The position numbers and the translations under genes were made by a program. The notes under the pieces were generated by a model, which saw only the letters and a list, made by a program, of their open reading frames with translations, made no database searches and was not told the origin of the DNA. A DNA stretch of 64,000 bases from Amoebidium appalachense (lineage: Eukaryota; Ichthyosporea), in the NCBI GenBank assembly GCA_963693365.1, contig CAVNZM010000011.1, forward strand, positions 7,750,001 to 7,814,000, written 5' to 3'. Positions 11,781 to 32,026 of the stretch are shown here, one piece after another. Position 1 is the stretch's first letter, and each line of letters starts with the position of its first letter.

Positions 11781-12318
11781 TGAGGATGCGCTACGTGTAT
11801 GTTGCATTGTTAACTATCTGTTCCTGATGTTGCATACTTGAATGTTTGATTTGCTGTTGTCTGCACTGTTTCTCGTCGTGTAGCAGTGCTTCGTACCCTG
11901 TTCCACATCCCCCCTCTCCCCCCCGTATTGGATCATCAAATTGTTGAGCGTATGAAAAGCACAGGATGTTCCGAATATCATGGATATAATTGGAGCTTGT
12001 GCTGCCCTGTTATGCCCCCTTTGACCAACTGGAATACTAATTATCTCAGGCTATTTATGTTCTTATAATTGACTTATCAATATTATCCCCCCCCCCCCCC
12101 TCTGATCAAGACGGGTGACCTACTCATGTTCAAGTGAAACAGTATCTGAGTTGGGTTTCGTTAACGAGGGGAATAGGTCGGAACTCGGGTACTGTGGATG
12201 ACGTGGGCCCCCCCTGAGGATGGGCTCTGCTTATTATGCATACTCTTTATGTATGGCTTGCATTCTGCATCGTGTTATCCGTTTGTTCTTGTGTACTTCG
12301 TACTTTTTGACGCATTCA

Positions 12319-12393
<75 letters not shown>

Positions 12394-12612
12394 ACGCATG
12401 GACACCTCATCATCCGCGTGTGCGCACCTTGCACACACACACACACGCATACACGTACACAGAACAACCCGCATGCCGTGCCCGTCTACAAGCTGCTCCC
12501 CGGTGATGCGGCCGTCAACCGCGGCATTGGCCTGCTGACCGTTGTGGGTGTGGCCTGTGTGCTCTACGGCATCGGCTCCATGGCTGTCGGCGCCAACAAG
12601 AAGAAGAACTAA
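10216..12612 (+). CDS. Cytochrome c oxidase subunit 7A-like protein
   Basis: Two exons, 10216-10338 and 12463-12612, join at phase 0 (CAG|gtgtgt ... cacag|AAC) to give 90 residues. COX7A is a small single-pass subunit of respiratory complex IV in the mitochondrial inner membrane. The second exon shows the family layout: a Q/N-rich lead, PVYKLLPGD (compare PVxLKGG-x-D), an Arg before the membrane helix, the helix IGLLTVVGVACVLYGIGSMA, and a short Lys-rich tail ending KKKN. The first exon supplies a basic Ser-rich N-terminus. The length suits the family. Sequence similarity is modest, so I call it COX7A-like. Its presence implies an aerobic mitochondrion. Confidence 0.7.
12151..12321 (-). repeat. 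Dispersed poly-C-ended repeat, copy 1
   Basis: Opens TTGGGTTTCGTTAACGAGG and ends GTACTTCGTACTTTTTGACG-CATTCAAA, then poly-C (from 12322) and poly-A. It aligns along its length with the copies at 19751 and 44271. It lies in the COX7A-like intron. On the minus strand it reads poly-G then TTTGAATGCG. Confidence 0.75.
12322..12390. repeat. poly-C followed by poly-A
   Basis: About 29 C followed by about 40 A, 73 bases before the second COX7A-like exon. Confidence 0.95.
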
Positions 12613-12770
12613 ACCATTCACTGTTTGATGCACCAACCGCCTCGCACCGTTATAAATTTTAACACAGTTAAAATGTGTTTGTGAGGACAGACGGTGTGGT
12701 TGGAGGTGCGGGGTGAGACGGTTGTGAAAGGGACGCACTGGCGGTGTCGAAATTTTACCGGCGGACGGCT

Positions 12771-12776
12771 AATAAA
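12771..12776 (+). terminator. Polyadenylation signal of the COX7A-like gene
   Basis: AATAAA, 159 bases after the stop codon. Confidence 0.6.
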
Positions 12777-13661
12777 ACGGGGGGAAATCAAAACCCAGTT
12801 CTGTTGATATGATGTCGTGTGTCCTGTGCCACAGTTTCTTTCCACTTTTTCTCTTGCCGTCTCTCTTCTCGCCGCATTTGGTCAACGCGTGCGTGCGCGC
12901 GCCTGTACCTGTGTGTGAGTGTGTGCGCGCGCATGTGTGCCTGTGCGTGCAGGTGGGACCGCAACATGCAGTGTCGCAACACTTGCACTTTAAACTAGGG
13001 ACATGTCCAGAGCTCTATTGTAGAACTCGGCATGGACACGAAGCTACAGGCCCTAGCATGGGGCATGTCTCCGTAAAAAGGGCCAGGCCACTGTGCAACT
13101 TCAACTTATATGGTCTTATGTTTTATATTTGGAGGAAAGATTTGGTTATGTTGTGGCATGCAAAGCTCCACACTCTCTAGATCTGTATTGTTGTGCATGC
13201 AATTTGCATGACTGTGAGTCAACACATCATGTTATGTGCAATACCAACATGTTTGTCATGCATCAAAGCTCTAGATAGAGGAGGTGAACATGCCCCATTC
13301 AGCACTCTGCAGGCAAACCGAACGAACAGCATGCACTTCACAATTACAAGGGAATTCTATAAGGTTATCACCATAAATAGGCAAAAACAATCATAGCATC
13401 GCCATATCGGTGGCGCTCACTCTTGCAAAATTGATATGTGTATACTGATATATCCAATTGACATTGTTTGACCTCAGAGAGGGCAAATCTTCTCAATGCA
13501 CACAGTGCAGTGCAAGAATACATGCATATGTACTCACGTATCTGTACGTTACTTTCACCTACTCGCTGCTATATAAAATAAAAAAAATCGTGCAATAGTC
13601 AACAGTGAAACACGCTCGTGTACATGCGCCATTCATCTATTTTTAGTCACACACGTCTATT
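12777..13661. other. Intergenic between convergent genes
   Basis: Short GT-rich patch at 12893-12955. The rest is AT-rich and has no exon signal. It holds the 3' flanks of the COX7A-like gene (+) and the BMT5-like gene (-). Confidence 0.4.
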
Positions 13662-21268
<7,607 letters not shown>

Positions 21269-21729
21269 GCTCTCCCTGATATATACAGCTTCCGGCTCCG
21301 CTTGGATATCTTTACTATACCCCTTCCCTCTGCCCTGGATAATTGAAAGGCCAACTGACACACTGTGTGACACCAACTCCTTCACTGAGACTGACTGTGT
21401 GCATGTACACGCAGGGATCGAAATTCCCGAAAACGTTTGGGAATTTCCCAAACTTTCTTCTGGATTCCCAAAGAACCTCCGCGGTTGGGGGGGGGGGGGG
21501 GGGGGGGGGGGGAGGGGAGGGGGGAGGGGGGGGGAGGGGGGAGAAAGGGCCCCGGGGGAGGGAGGGAGGGAGGAGGAAGAGGGAGAATGGAGGGGGGAAG
21601 GGGGAGGGGGGATAGGGAGGAGGGAGGTCTCATGTAGTGGATTAGGTGGACTGTGGCTAGCTGTGGGTGAATACTAGTGCGGCCGCGGCCCCGGGGGCCC
21701 GGGCCCGGGCCGGATCGGAAGGGGAGGGG

Positions 21730-21763
<34 letters not shown>

Positions 21764-22236
21764 ACCGGTAACTGCGAGCCGTGAGTGGGTACTAATATTA
21801 CAGTGGGCCACTGGGGCTTGGAGGCGGGGAGAAGAGTCGTATGTGCATATGTTTTTGTGCACAACCACGTCCAGATTTTCCCAAACACTTTTCCCCAAGT
21901 TTTTTCAGAAAAATCCAAACAGCTCGGACCCTACCCAGAAGTTTCAAGAACAGATTTCGAACCCTGTGTACACGTGCTCACAAAATGTCTGGTATGCGTA
22001 ATCGGTATGGCTCACGGCACTGGTTGGATAATCGCGCACCATTCTTTTCCCGCCAAATGCCCAGCTCCGTACTCTGGCTAGAACACTGGCTTGAAGTCCA
22101 AGCATAGCCCACAGTTTGGTTTAGTACTGGGTAACAACAAAGGTCAATTTAGTGGCCTGTGTAGCATGCTTTTCTCGCGGTTGATGGTTTGGTACGGCAG
22201 GGCACGGAACAGCGAGCACGTACGTAGAATGTGCTG
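21269..22236. promoter_or_regulatory. Divergent promoter region, BMT5-like / small gene
   Basis: Lies between two head-to-head starts. A consensus E2F-type site TTTTCCCGCCAAA is at 22045-22057. The middle is poly-G and G-rich (21486-21620 and 21727-21762) with a GC palindrome-rich stretch (21680-21715). The motif is visible; its use is inferred. Confidence 0.45.
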
Positions 22237-23313
<1,077 letters not shown>

Positions 23314-23454
23314 AAGATGGTTTTTTTTGGTTGAGTAGCCAGAAAGGGGACGGAGGGCGGGATGTTGGGGCAGGATGTGTCTGTGTGTGTGTGGGGGGGG
23401 GGGGGGGGGGGGGGGAGGGCGGGGAGGGCGGGGAGGGGCGGGGGGGGTGGTCAC

Positions 23455-23745
23455 ACACCTACAACACACACGCACACGCCCGCATGCACACATTCACACG
23501 CGCACACAAACACACATACTTGCTTATTGACAGTCTCACATATAGAGAGGGGCAGGGTAAGAGTGGAGAAGGGGGGGGGGAAGGAGGGGGGGCACACACT
23601 TACAATACACACGCACATGCACGCACGCACGCTCAATTCACACGCACGCATGCACACACACACACACACACATACTTGCTTATTGACAGCCTAACATGTA
23701 GGAAGATGCGTGGCAGCGGTGGAGAGAGGGGGTGGGGGGGGAGGG
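23455..23745. repeat. Tandem duplication of about 140 bp
   Basis: Two copies of CACAC(C/T)TACAA(C/T)ACACACGCACA, each followed by AC-rich DNA and CATACTTGCTTATTGACAG, start near 23455 and 23594. They differ by substitutions and microsatellite length. Confidence 0.8.
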
Positions 23746-23796
23746 GGAAGAGAGAGAGAACATAAAAGCATGCCGGCACGTAGCAATGAAAAGGTG

Positions 23797-24400
23797 CCTG
23801 CGTTGTTGATTGTTTTGTAAGGAAGCCGCCATAGAACCAATTTCCGTTCTGTAGTTGTTGTCGTAGCCGTTTTTGGGATTGTATATCATGCTCTCGATGA
23901 AGTTTCGCCACTCGAGCGCATTTGTGTGTATGTTCGCGGCTAGTTTGGGTGGTGTTTTGTCGTTAATATATCTATTCATAATTTCCGTTATTGCCTCCTG
24001 AAACTCGGGGTCTTTTATTTCTGCTAGTGTTGTTGGTGTATAGTCGTCGCCGTGAAAGTCACATTCCGAATGGTCTCCGAAGTAGTGGTTCATGCCTACG
24101 CGCATAATTTCTTGGTATTTCTTCACGTCGCCGTTCGCCTGTAGGAGTGCGATGCGAAATAGCATGACAAACCGGCCCGATAGATGATTGCCATCGATGT
24201 TTGCTTGGTTCTCGAACGGCGTCTTTTTGTACACGCGCTTGAACTCCTGCCCAAGTTCGTGTAGCTCCTTCCGAACTTCTGAATGTGTTTAGCCCCGTGT
24301 TGTTTGCACAACCTTTCCGTGACTGACGCGTCAAACGGTGGGGGGATGCCCGGGTGTTTAAGATTCCATCGTGCGATGCACTCGTCGATCTCAACCTTGT
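23797..24400 (-). pseudogene. Frameshifted transposase-like fragment
   Basis: Two abutting minus-strand frames make one diverged protein. The upstream frame reads VEIDECIARWNLKHPGIPPP then DASVTERLCKQHGAKHIQKF. After a one-base shift near 24270 the second continues RKELHELGQEFKRVYKKTP and on to NHYFGDHSECDFHGDD, then HTNALEWRNFIESMIYNPKN. The His-x(n)-Cys cluster followed by a TN-x2-E-x2-N-x(n)-PK motif resembles a zinc-binding segment found in some metazoan and protist transposon-derived proteins. I cannot name the superfamily. It ends in microsatellite DNA. The break marks it as a dead copy. Confidence 0.45.
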
Positions 24401-24445
24401 GGTGTCAGGTTGTTTTCTCACCTTTCACCATTTTTTTCTCCGTAG

Positions 24446-24569
24446 GGGTATCTATCTCATCAAGCACTGCCAGGCCATAGCCAAGGACAGCCTGGGATGG
24501 GACAGGCAGCTGCCAGTGGCACTGAAAACATTCATGCTGCATAAGCAGCGCAGCAGTGGCACAACTTGA
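24446..24569 (+). CDS. Orphan terminal exon
   Basis: Acceptor ctccgtag is followed by one base, then 40 codons reading GIYLIKHCQAIAKDSLGWDR and on to KQRSSGTT and TGA. It looks coding, but the matching upstream exon (donor phase 2) was not found. Joining it to the small gene at 22237 would give the wrong frame. Its last codons are the seed of the minisatellite that follows. Confidence 0.35.
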
Positions 24570-24582
24570 AGCACACAGGCAG

Positions 24583-24629
<47 letters not shown>

Positions 24630-24790
24630 CGCGAGCGCAGCAGTGGCACAAGCACACAGGCAGAGCACACACACACACACGCACACCGAGCGCGAGCGCA
24701 GCAGTGGCACAAGCACACAGGCAGAGCACACACACACGCGCGCGCATACCGAGCGCGAGCGCAGCAGTGGCACAAGAACACAGCAAGCGC
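24549..24790. repeat. Compound minisatellite, four units of about 75 bp
   Basis: Each unit has GCGCAGCAGTGGCACAA, then CACACAGGCAGAGCACAC, then an (AC)n of variable length and GAGCGCGA. The first unit overlaps the coding end and stop codon of the exon at 24446. Confidence 0.85.
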
Positions 24791-24853
24791 GCTTACAGGT
24801 AGACTCGCAGACGGGGTACGCTCACAATCACACACAAAATACACACAAACAAC

Positions 24854-25336
24854 ATGGCTGCTACCGACGAACAGTTTCTGGTGCTCATCAATGACGCGTT
24901 CCAGAGCAGCATACAAGCCAACCCACCAACATTCATATTCTCGGAACATGCCGATCCTACAATCATTTTCACGGGTTAAGGGCTACTCACACGACAGGGT
25001 CTTAATCGTTATCAAAGAAAGAAGACGGCACCAATATTACACATGGTGAAACCCAACGATTCAGATTATGTTTCGGTCTTCTTGTTTGAACTCAACGACG
25101 GACGTCTCCATCACAGGAAGAAATATCGGTCGCAAAACCTCGCAAACAACAAGGGTATCAATGCGACTATAGCTTGGATTCTGAAAGGGGGCGGCCCTAA
25201 ATGGAGAGTTTATGATCTTGGCAGCTATCATGGAAACTCGGATGGTTTGGCGGTGATGCTCAGTCGACTTTCCATTTCCCCTGGCAGCGAAGACTTTAAG
25301 CAGGCTATGCAGTCTCCGCTTTTTTCGAGGCTTTAA
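24854..25336 (+). pseudogene. Reading frame of 161 codons with one in-frame TAA
   Basis: An ATG at 24854 starts MAATDEQFLVLINDAF. TAA at 24977-24979 interrupts. The same frame then continues open to 25336, through KPNDSDYVSVFLFELNDG, a Gly-rich ILKGGGPKWRVYDLGSY and a C-terminus ending SPLFSRL. The composition after the stop is protein-like. A 23-base intron around the stop would shift the frame, so a mutation is the simplest reading. The family is unrecognised. AATAAA follows at 25524. It may belong to the same mobile element as the fragment at 23797. Confidence 0.4.
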
Positions 25337-25767
25337 TGAAGTGAATTTAACCGGGGTAATAGTTGGGCATTTATTTTTGTCAATGAGTAATATTTTTTCG
25401 ACACAAAACACTATATTGTACTGTTTGTGACTTATAGAATGCCACAGTGTACCGTATAGTACGTATACATTCATTGGTGTACTTATCTGATGTGTATTTA
25501 TTTCTAGAACATCTAATACTTGAAATAAATCTACGTGTTTGCCATCAACTTTGAGTTCAACCCCACCACAAGAGAATATAAAATAGCACGTACCACCAAC
25601 ACCGTGACCACCGTGATCGTGACCATGTTAAGTGTGTCAGAGAAGTGTGTAAGACTATCTATACACACACAACACACACCACTTACTGCTTGCACCACAC
25701 CCCGTGGCACCGTGCCTAGAAGTGCAGACTATGCACACATTGTCACCACCGTGACACTGGCAACACA

Positions 25768-26221
<454 letters not shown>

Positions 26222-26725
26222 ACACACATACACAATCGTGCGCGCGCACACGCACACACTCATGCACACAAACATGGGCCCCGCTTGTGGAAAACGTCAC
26301 AACACATAACACCCTCTGACTCGCTCATTCACTCACTCACACTTAAACACACACACAATGGTTTCAACGTGATGCACACACACACCGTTCGAGTCTTACA
26401 GTAGTGTGTATGTCTGAAGGCGGGGGTTAAGTGGCATCATGGGAGAAGGGGGGAGGGGGGAGAAGGGGGAGGGGAGGAGGGGGAGGGGGAGGGGGGGGGG
26501 GGGGGGGGGGGCACCATGCCTCCAGTCTTGGACCGGCGCCGGGTGGTTCATCCCTCTTCCCGCCCCGCCCCCCCCCCCCCCCCCCCCCCCTTCCCCTCGC
26601 CTCCCCCCGGGCCTTCCCCCCACCCCCTCCCCCTCAGATACAGTATCATGCCATTGAATGTGCACATCTGGGAGCAAGCCACGCTCCATCTAGTGATGCC
26701 ACCATCCCATGCGTCCTGATCTTAC

Positions 26726-26886
26726 CATATATGGTGCAAGTGCGTATTCAGCCAATAGGAGGTCTGGGTGCCAGCCAGAATCATCATGCTTATCTATTTG
26801 TCCAATCACAATTCCCTTAACTTTCCCATTCGCAATTGTCTGGTCCCACGGCAGAACCTTCATATCTCCTTGTGAGAGGAGCTCGC
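26726..26886 (-). CDS. Candidate internal exon, unrecognised
   Basis: Bounded by atgcag acceptor and ATG|gtaaga donor on the minus strand, 161 bases, phase 1 to 0. It encodes ELLSQGDMKVLPWDQTIANG and on to DDSGWHPDLLLAEYALAPYM. The plus strand also has an open frame here, and two CCAAT motifs (about 26753 and 26802) would fit a promoter instead. No neighbouring exon was linked. Confidence 0.3.
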
Positions 26887-26929
26887 CTGCATGACACACA
26901 CCAATAGAGTGCTACCTTTCACGCATCTG

Positions 26930-27330
26930 TGAGTCTGCCCAGTACTTACGTTTCACCCTCCCCCCCCCCCCTCCCCTTCCCCCCCCTCTCCGCGCCCCTC
27001 TGCGGGGGGGGGGAAACCCACACGCGCTTGGGGGGGAAGGGGGGAAAAGGGGGGGGTAGGGCCCCCCCCCCCGGGGGGAGGCACCCACCCGAGGCCCGGG
27101 GGGGAAGGGGGGGGGGGGGGGGGGGGGGGAGGGGGGGGAGCACACCGCACACAAATACGCTTTCTCTGGGGGCACCCCCTTCTTCTCTCGAGTCACCCCC
27201 CCCCCCCCCCCCTCTCACCACCACCATCACCACCCCCACCCCCACCCCCCCCCCCCCCCTCCCCCCCCGACCCCGCATCTCCTTTCTCGTTCAAGCCTTA
27301 TCTCCCCCCTACCCTTCCCCCCTCCAGAAT
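26930..27330. repeat. Poly-C / poly-G low-complexity block
   Basis: Alternating C-rich and G-rich homopolymers with CCA repeats. Nothing coding was found. A similar G-rich block lies at 27780-27910. Confidence 0.8.
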
Positions 27331-27865
27331 CTGTCTCTCTGGCGCATTATGTATGCATGCATACCGTCGCAAAGATGGAGCGCAGTTTGATTGGTTACTT
27401 CGCTCTGTGTGTTTGTTTGTTGAAGTCGGTTACACCAATGGTTGCGTGTGAACAAGCTAGGCGTGGTTATGGTATCTGTTTTATTATTGGATGTTTAGCG
27501 TGATGGATCTTGAACCTTTATGCCAGCACTGCCTGTATAAGTTTCAAATTGATCGAATGTAGCAGTGCATGTGCTCTGACTATGAACAATGGAAACAAGT
27601 TGAGTTTGTTACGTATTTAAGATTAGTTTGTGCCTCTATGTTTTCGCTGTGATCGGAGAAAAGATGTCATACTTTGTTTGGGTATTTGGGTAATTCCCAA
27701 AAAAGGAATTTATTGGCTGCCTTATTTTAGGTCTGGGAGGGCCGGACTGCAGGGAGGGATTACTGCAGCAAGCCAAGAGGCGGGGCCCGGAGGAGGGGGT
27801 GGGGGAGGGGGGAGGGGAGGGAGGGAGGGGGAGGGGGGGGGGGGAGGGGGGGGGGAAGGGAGGGA

Positions 27866-27901
<36 letters not shown>

Positions 27902-28147
27902 GAGGGGGGGGGTCACTGCAGCACTGCATATTTCTGCAGCGTACGGTTGCAGCCGTGCTGCTTAATTTTATGGGTGTGAGTTTAGAATCTCCCCCGGATA
28001 ATGAAGCCTATTCAAACGTCATGATGCATATGGCCCAACCCCAGTAGTACCCATGTTATCATATGTAAACCTCCCCCCCCCCCCCCCCCCCCCCCCCACC
28101 CACCCACCCACACACACACACGTATACACACGCCCACACACACACAG

Positions 28148-28527
28148 CTTGCCCGCATGCCAGCGGGTGATCAAGCATCATCTCATGATACTCCATCATC
28201 ATCGCTAGGAGTCAATTTTTCAATTTTCACATATCTCACGGGCCAACGCACGACCGTCCCGATGATTTCAACTCTCACGGTAAGGGTAAAAGTAGGGGGA
28301 GAGGTGGGGGGAGGGCAGGAGGGGGGGGGGGGGGGGGGGTTTGAAAAAATTCCCTAAGATCCCGGCAATGCCATAACATCATGATTTGTCCGACGCGGTA
28401 ACATTGTTCTCTAGCTATGTACGTTTCAAGATGCAAGTTGGATGGGAGTGCTGTTGGGGGATATTGTCAGTGTGCACATGTATGTGGGTGTGCATGCTCT
28501 TGATGTGTGTGCCAGCTTGTGTGTGTA

Positions 28528-28595
<68 letters not shown>

Positions 28596-28713
28596 CTTGA
28601 AGAAGTTCCAAACAAACTCCCACACAAGCTCAGCAAGTAGCGGCTGTGTTGACACAAAAACAACAAGCACAAACCAAAAATCCAAACAGCTCCACAGAAA
28701 TTTCCAATCATAA
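28148..28713 (+). CDS. Unrecognised gene, last three exons
   Basis: Exons 28148-28279 (acacag| ... ACG|gtaagg), 28415-28465 (ctctag| ... ATT|gtcagt) and 28603-28713 (ttgaag| ... TAA) all join at phase 0. They read LARMPAGDQASSHDTPSSSL, VNFSIFTYLTGQRTTVPMIS, then LCTFQDASWMGVLLGDI, then a Ser/Thr/Asn/Lys-rich tail ending LHRNFQS. Consistent phase over three exons supports a gene. The upstream exons (perhaps near 27940) are not resolved and the family is unknown. The last exon is the weakest. Confidence 0.4.
28527..28591. repeat. (GT)n microsatellite
   Basis: GT dinucleotides directly before the candidate exon at 28603. Confidence 0.95.
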
Positions 28714-28984
28714 AAAACCAACTCAAAAAAAGAACCAAACTGAAACATTTTTTTCACACTAACAGCCTCGCCTCCCAAAAAAGACATTCGAAGACAAGCA
28801 TACACTTATGAGTCGATAGTTTGTGGTGCACTACCGGCCCGATGATTTTGAGATTCTGCATATTACATGCATGCGCATGGCCCTAGACATGCAAGCCAAG
28901 TTGGCCGGCCCACACTCTGGCCCATAGGCACCTTAAGCCGCTGATGATGGTATAGTATGATGTGCACTGACATTGGTGTATTCC

Positions 28985-29034
<50 letters not shown>

Positions 29035-29105
29035 CCCAGAAAACGGAAGGGAACGGTGGGAGGGGGGGCCCGTGTGTGTGTGTGTGTGTGTGTGGTGGTG
29101 GTGGT

Positions 29106-29136
<31 letters not shown>

Positions 29137-29338
29137 TCTCAAGATGTGTGTCCTCATGGTGTGTGTGTTTGTGTGTGTAAGCGCGCGCATGGATAAGTTT
29201 GTGTATGTGTGTGTATGTTTGTGTATGCAATGGTGTGCTTTATTGATTGGTAATAGGCATCAGCGCACCAGCAAAAGTGGGTGGGTGCTACTCCCCACCC
29301 CCCCCCACACCCACCCACCCACCCACACACACCCAAAA

Positions 29339-29372
<34 letters not shown>

Positions 29373-29929
29373 TTCCCTACAGACTCACCCACCACCACCA
29401 TCACCCCCGGCACCCTTCTCACAATTCCACACCCAAAACCCTTGCTTAATGTCCCCCTCGAAGCCGGTACACCTCCAGGCCCAACTAGATTCGTCCTCCC
29501 CCCTCCGCCCCCCCCCCCCCCCCTCCCCCCCCCTTCCCCCCCCCCCCCCCCCCCTGCGGCCGGAGTGTGACTGATATCCTTCAAGATTCAGGTTGGGATG
29601 GTATCAGGGTGGCACACCACACAGGGAATAGGGGTTGCAAACTTCTGAACTGAAGGAGGAAGGGGGTGAAAGGATTGGGAGGAAAGGGAAGAAATTTATG
29701 AAAGGGGGATGGAATCATCAGATTGAGAGTGCAGACGTACCAGAGCACCAGCAGATTGGGAGAGTCTTCCCTCACACACGACACCAAATGCAAGTCACAT
29801 ACCAGGGCCCACAAAGGCCTCTTAATATATTGATTGATTGGGTGACTGCCCGCAGTCCCCCTCCACCCCTCTCCACTCTTTCTCCTCTCTCTCCTCACAT
29901 CTCCATAGTCCACCTATTATAACCAACAA
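28714..29929. other. Intergenic with poly-C, poly-G, (GT)n, poly-A
   Basis: Poly-C at 28986-29020, GT then poly-G at 29072-29134, poly-A at 29339-29370, C-rich at 29500-29554. No exon chain seen. Confidence 0.4.
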
Positions 29930-29935
29930 TTTATT
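29930..29935 (-). terminator. Polyadenylation signal of SRP9
   Basis: AATAAA on the minus strand, 43 bases past the SRP9 stop. Confidence 0.6.
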
Positions 29936-29977
29936 CCTCCCCGCAGCACCCCTCTCTAGATGACGTCACCACATGCC

Positions 29978-31656
29978 CTACTGTGCCACCATAATATTCA
30001 TCAGGCTGAGGCTCAACTTGTCCACCAGCTTTAGGTCCTGTGCCTCCCCTGTCTTGTACTTGACACACTGCCTCCAACAACAAAAGTTAGCACCACGAAA
30101 CATATTCCCCCCCCTTCCCCCCCCCCCCCCCCCCCCCCATCCCCCCCCCCCCCAGGGCTTCATGCACATATGCATTAACATACATCAGGTGTCCCTATCC
30201 CTCCCCTCCCTCCCCCCCCCTCCCCCCCCCCCCCTTTTTTTTTTTTGGCTGTTGTAGCCTTCTGTAATATGCAGCCCCCCCCCCCCCCCCCCCCCCCCCC
30301 TCATTCTTCCATTCCACTATATCTCACCCCTTTCACATCCCCCCTCATCCCCAGCCCCACCCTCCTCAATCTCCTCGCCTTGCATCCCTCATCATTCCTT
30401 CGACCCCCGCACCCCCTCCCACCCTTTCACCCCCTAACCCGGTGTCCGGAAGATCATGCTTAAGTATTCACCAGGCACACACCCACAACTCCTCCCACCT
30501 ACTTCCTCTCCTACTTTCACCCCCTCCCCCCCCCCCCCCCCCTCCCCTCCTGTCCGACCCTCCCCCCCCCCCCCCCCCTGCCCCCACGAACTCTGTCAAC
30601 CCTCATGCCACACGGCCCCCTCAACATCTGTAGTCAAACTCTTCCCACCCTTAAGAGAAAAGATGTCCCGTTGCACGCTCGCCCCCATTTGTGCCCCCTC
30701 CCCTCCCCCCCCCTCCCCTCCCCCTTCCCCCTCCCCCCCCCCCCCCCCCCCCCCCCCCCATTTGCTGCCGAATCCCCAAGAAGTCACAAGTAGACCCACA
30801 CAGAACTAAAGAAAAAAGCTCAAGACTGCCTGACGAATCAATACAAGAAACAATTACTCACAGTCACACAACACACACAAACACACGGACACACAACACA
30901 CAGCACAGTAACAGTCACACACACCCACACACCCACACACCACCACACACAACCGCCCCCCCCCCTTTCTCCCCCCCCCCCCCCCCCCCCCCCCCCCCGG
31001 GTCTCGCCAGCCAATCTTTTTCACTTTCTCTGGAAATCACACAGGCACACAGACCCCCCTCCCCTCCCCCTCCCCCCCCCCCCCCCCCCCCCCCCCCAGT
31101 CCCCCTTCCTCCTTCTCCCCCCCCCCCCCCCCCCCCCCTTCCCCTTCCCTCCCTCCTCCAAGGAAAAAAAAAGAAAACAAAATAAAAAATTCAATGCTTT
31201 GAATGTACACACGCGTTTACAGGCAGCTCTCCCACAAAATCGCATACACCAGACCGAACGTGTACAGACATCAAAAGCACCTACGCCTATATCAAGTATC
31301 CCTGCAGGCAGGCACATACACAGGAGCGCACATGCGTGCACACACGGTTACACACGCACACATACACATACACGTACACACAAGCACACAAACACACGCG
31401 CAGGCCTACACGGCCCATACACCACACAAGCACGTACGTGTGTGTCGTCGGTGACCTTAACCACCAGCTTGCTGTCTATGTGGCGGTACTTAACTGTCAG
31501 CCGCGCCTGCACCCCCCCCGTCAGCTTTACCCCTCTCCCCTTCCACCCCCACCCACATCCACCCCCCTTGCCCTCTGTACACACCTTAACCGGGTTGTCA
31601 CGGTATATCTGCTCGGCGCGGGCCGCAAACTCGTCCCACGCTTCTACGTTAACCAT
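29978..31656 (-). CDS. SRP9: Signal recognition particle 9 kDa subunit
   Basis: Three exons, all phase 0: 31585-31656, 31438-31506, 29978-30067, giving 76 residues. SRP9 pairs with SRP14 on the Alu domain of SRP RNA and causes elongation arrest during co-translational targeting to the ER. Exon 1 is MVNVEAWDEFAARAEQIYRD then NPVK. Exon 2 holds the diagnostic LTVKYRHIDSKLVVKVTDD, close to the family KYRHxDGxLxxKVTDD. Exon 3 has CVKYKTGEAQDLKLVDKLS, matching CLxYKTDQAQDxKKxEK. The product is about ten residues shorter than the animal protein at the C-terminus. Donors are gtgtgt and gtacgt. A tRNA-Leu on the same strand lies 286 bp upstream. Confidence 0.93.
30100..31160. repeat. C-rich intron with many poly-C runs
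   Basis: SRP9 intron 2. Poly-C of 20-40 bases recurs at about 30118, 30277, 30526, 30730, 30970, 31074 and 31120, with CA repeats at 30870-30950. No other exon was recognised here. Confidence 0.85.
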
Positions 31657-31942
31657 GTTGCCACGTGTGGACCCACTGTGGCTAGAGGTGTGCAGGGGTG
31701 CGACCTAAAAACTGTTGCGAGGAGAGAAGTGGCCTGCTCGCTTCAGCAAGAGCGCAGCCCTTGACAGCTAGGGCACGTGTGAGGTGGAATTGGTTATAAC
31801 AAAATGACAAAGAGGTTGGTAAAGCGCGGTGTTTTGCTCTCCTTTATGTGAGGTGTCGCCGTGAAGTCAGTGCAAGAAGTGAAAAGGCAAAACAAACGCA
31901 GTATTTTGGCGAGGGGCCAAGAAAATGAAAAAAAAAATTTGA

Positions 31943-32026
31943 TGCTGAGAGTGGGACTCGAACCCACGAGTACATACGTACATAAGATCTTAAGTCTCAC
32001 GCCTTAACCAACTCGGCCATCCCAGC
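31943..32026 (-). tRNA. tRNA-Leu, anticodon TAA
   Basis: Minus strand, 84 nt, no intron. The acceptor stem GCTGGGA pairs with TCTCAGC, discriminator A. The D arm contains TGGCCGAGTTGGTTAAGGC (A box). The anticodon loop is CTTAAGA on a TGAGA/TCTTA stem. A long variable arm (GTACGTATGTAC) marks a class II tRNA. The T arm is GTGGGTTCGAGTCCCAC (B box). A T run follows the 3' end (minus strand of 31928-31940), a Pol III terminator candidate. Confidence 0.95.

Noticed and set aside
24446-24569. Third exon of the small gene at 22237
   Set aside because: Joining at the CACAAG|gtgacc donor puts this exon in the wrong frame; the small gene has its own stop at 23311.
31210-31300. Possible SRP9 exon after cctgcag on the minus strand
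   Set aside because: Its translation is unlike SRP9, whereas 29978-30067 matches the family C-terminus and closes the frame.
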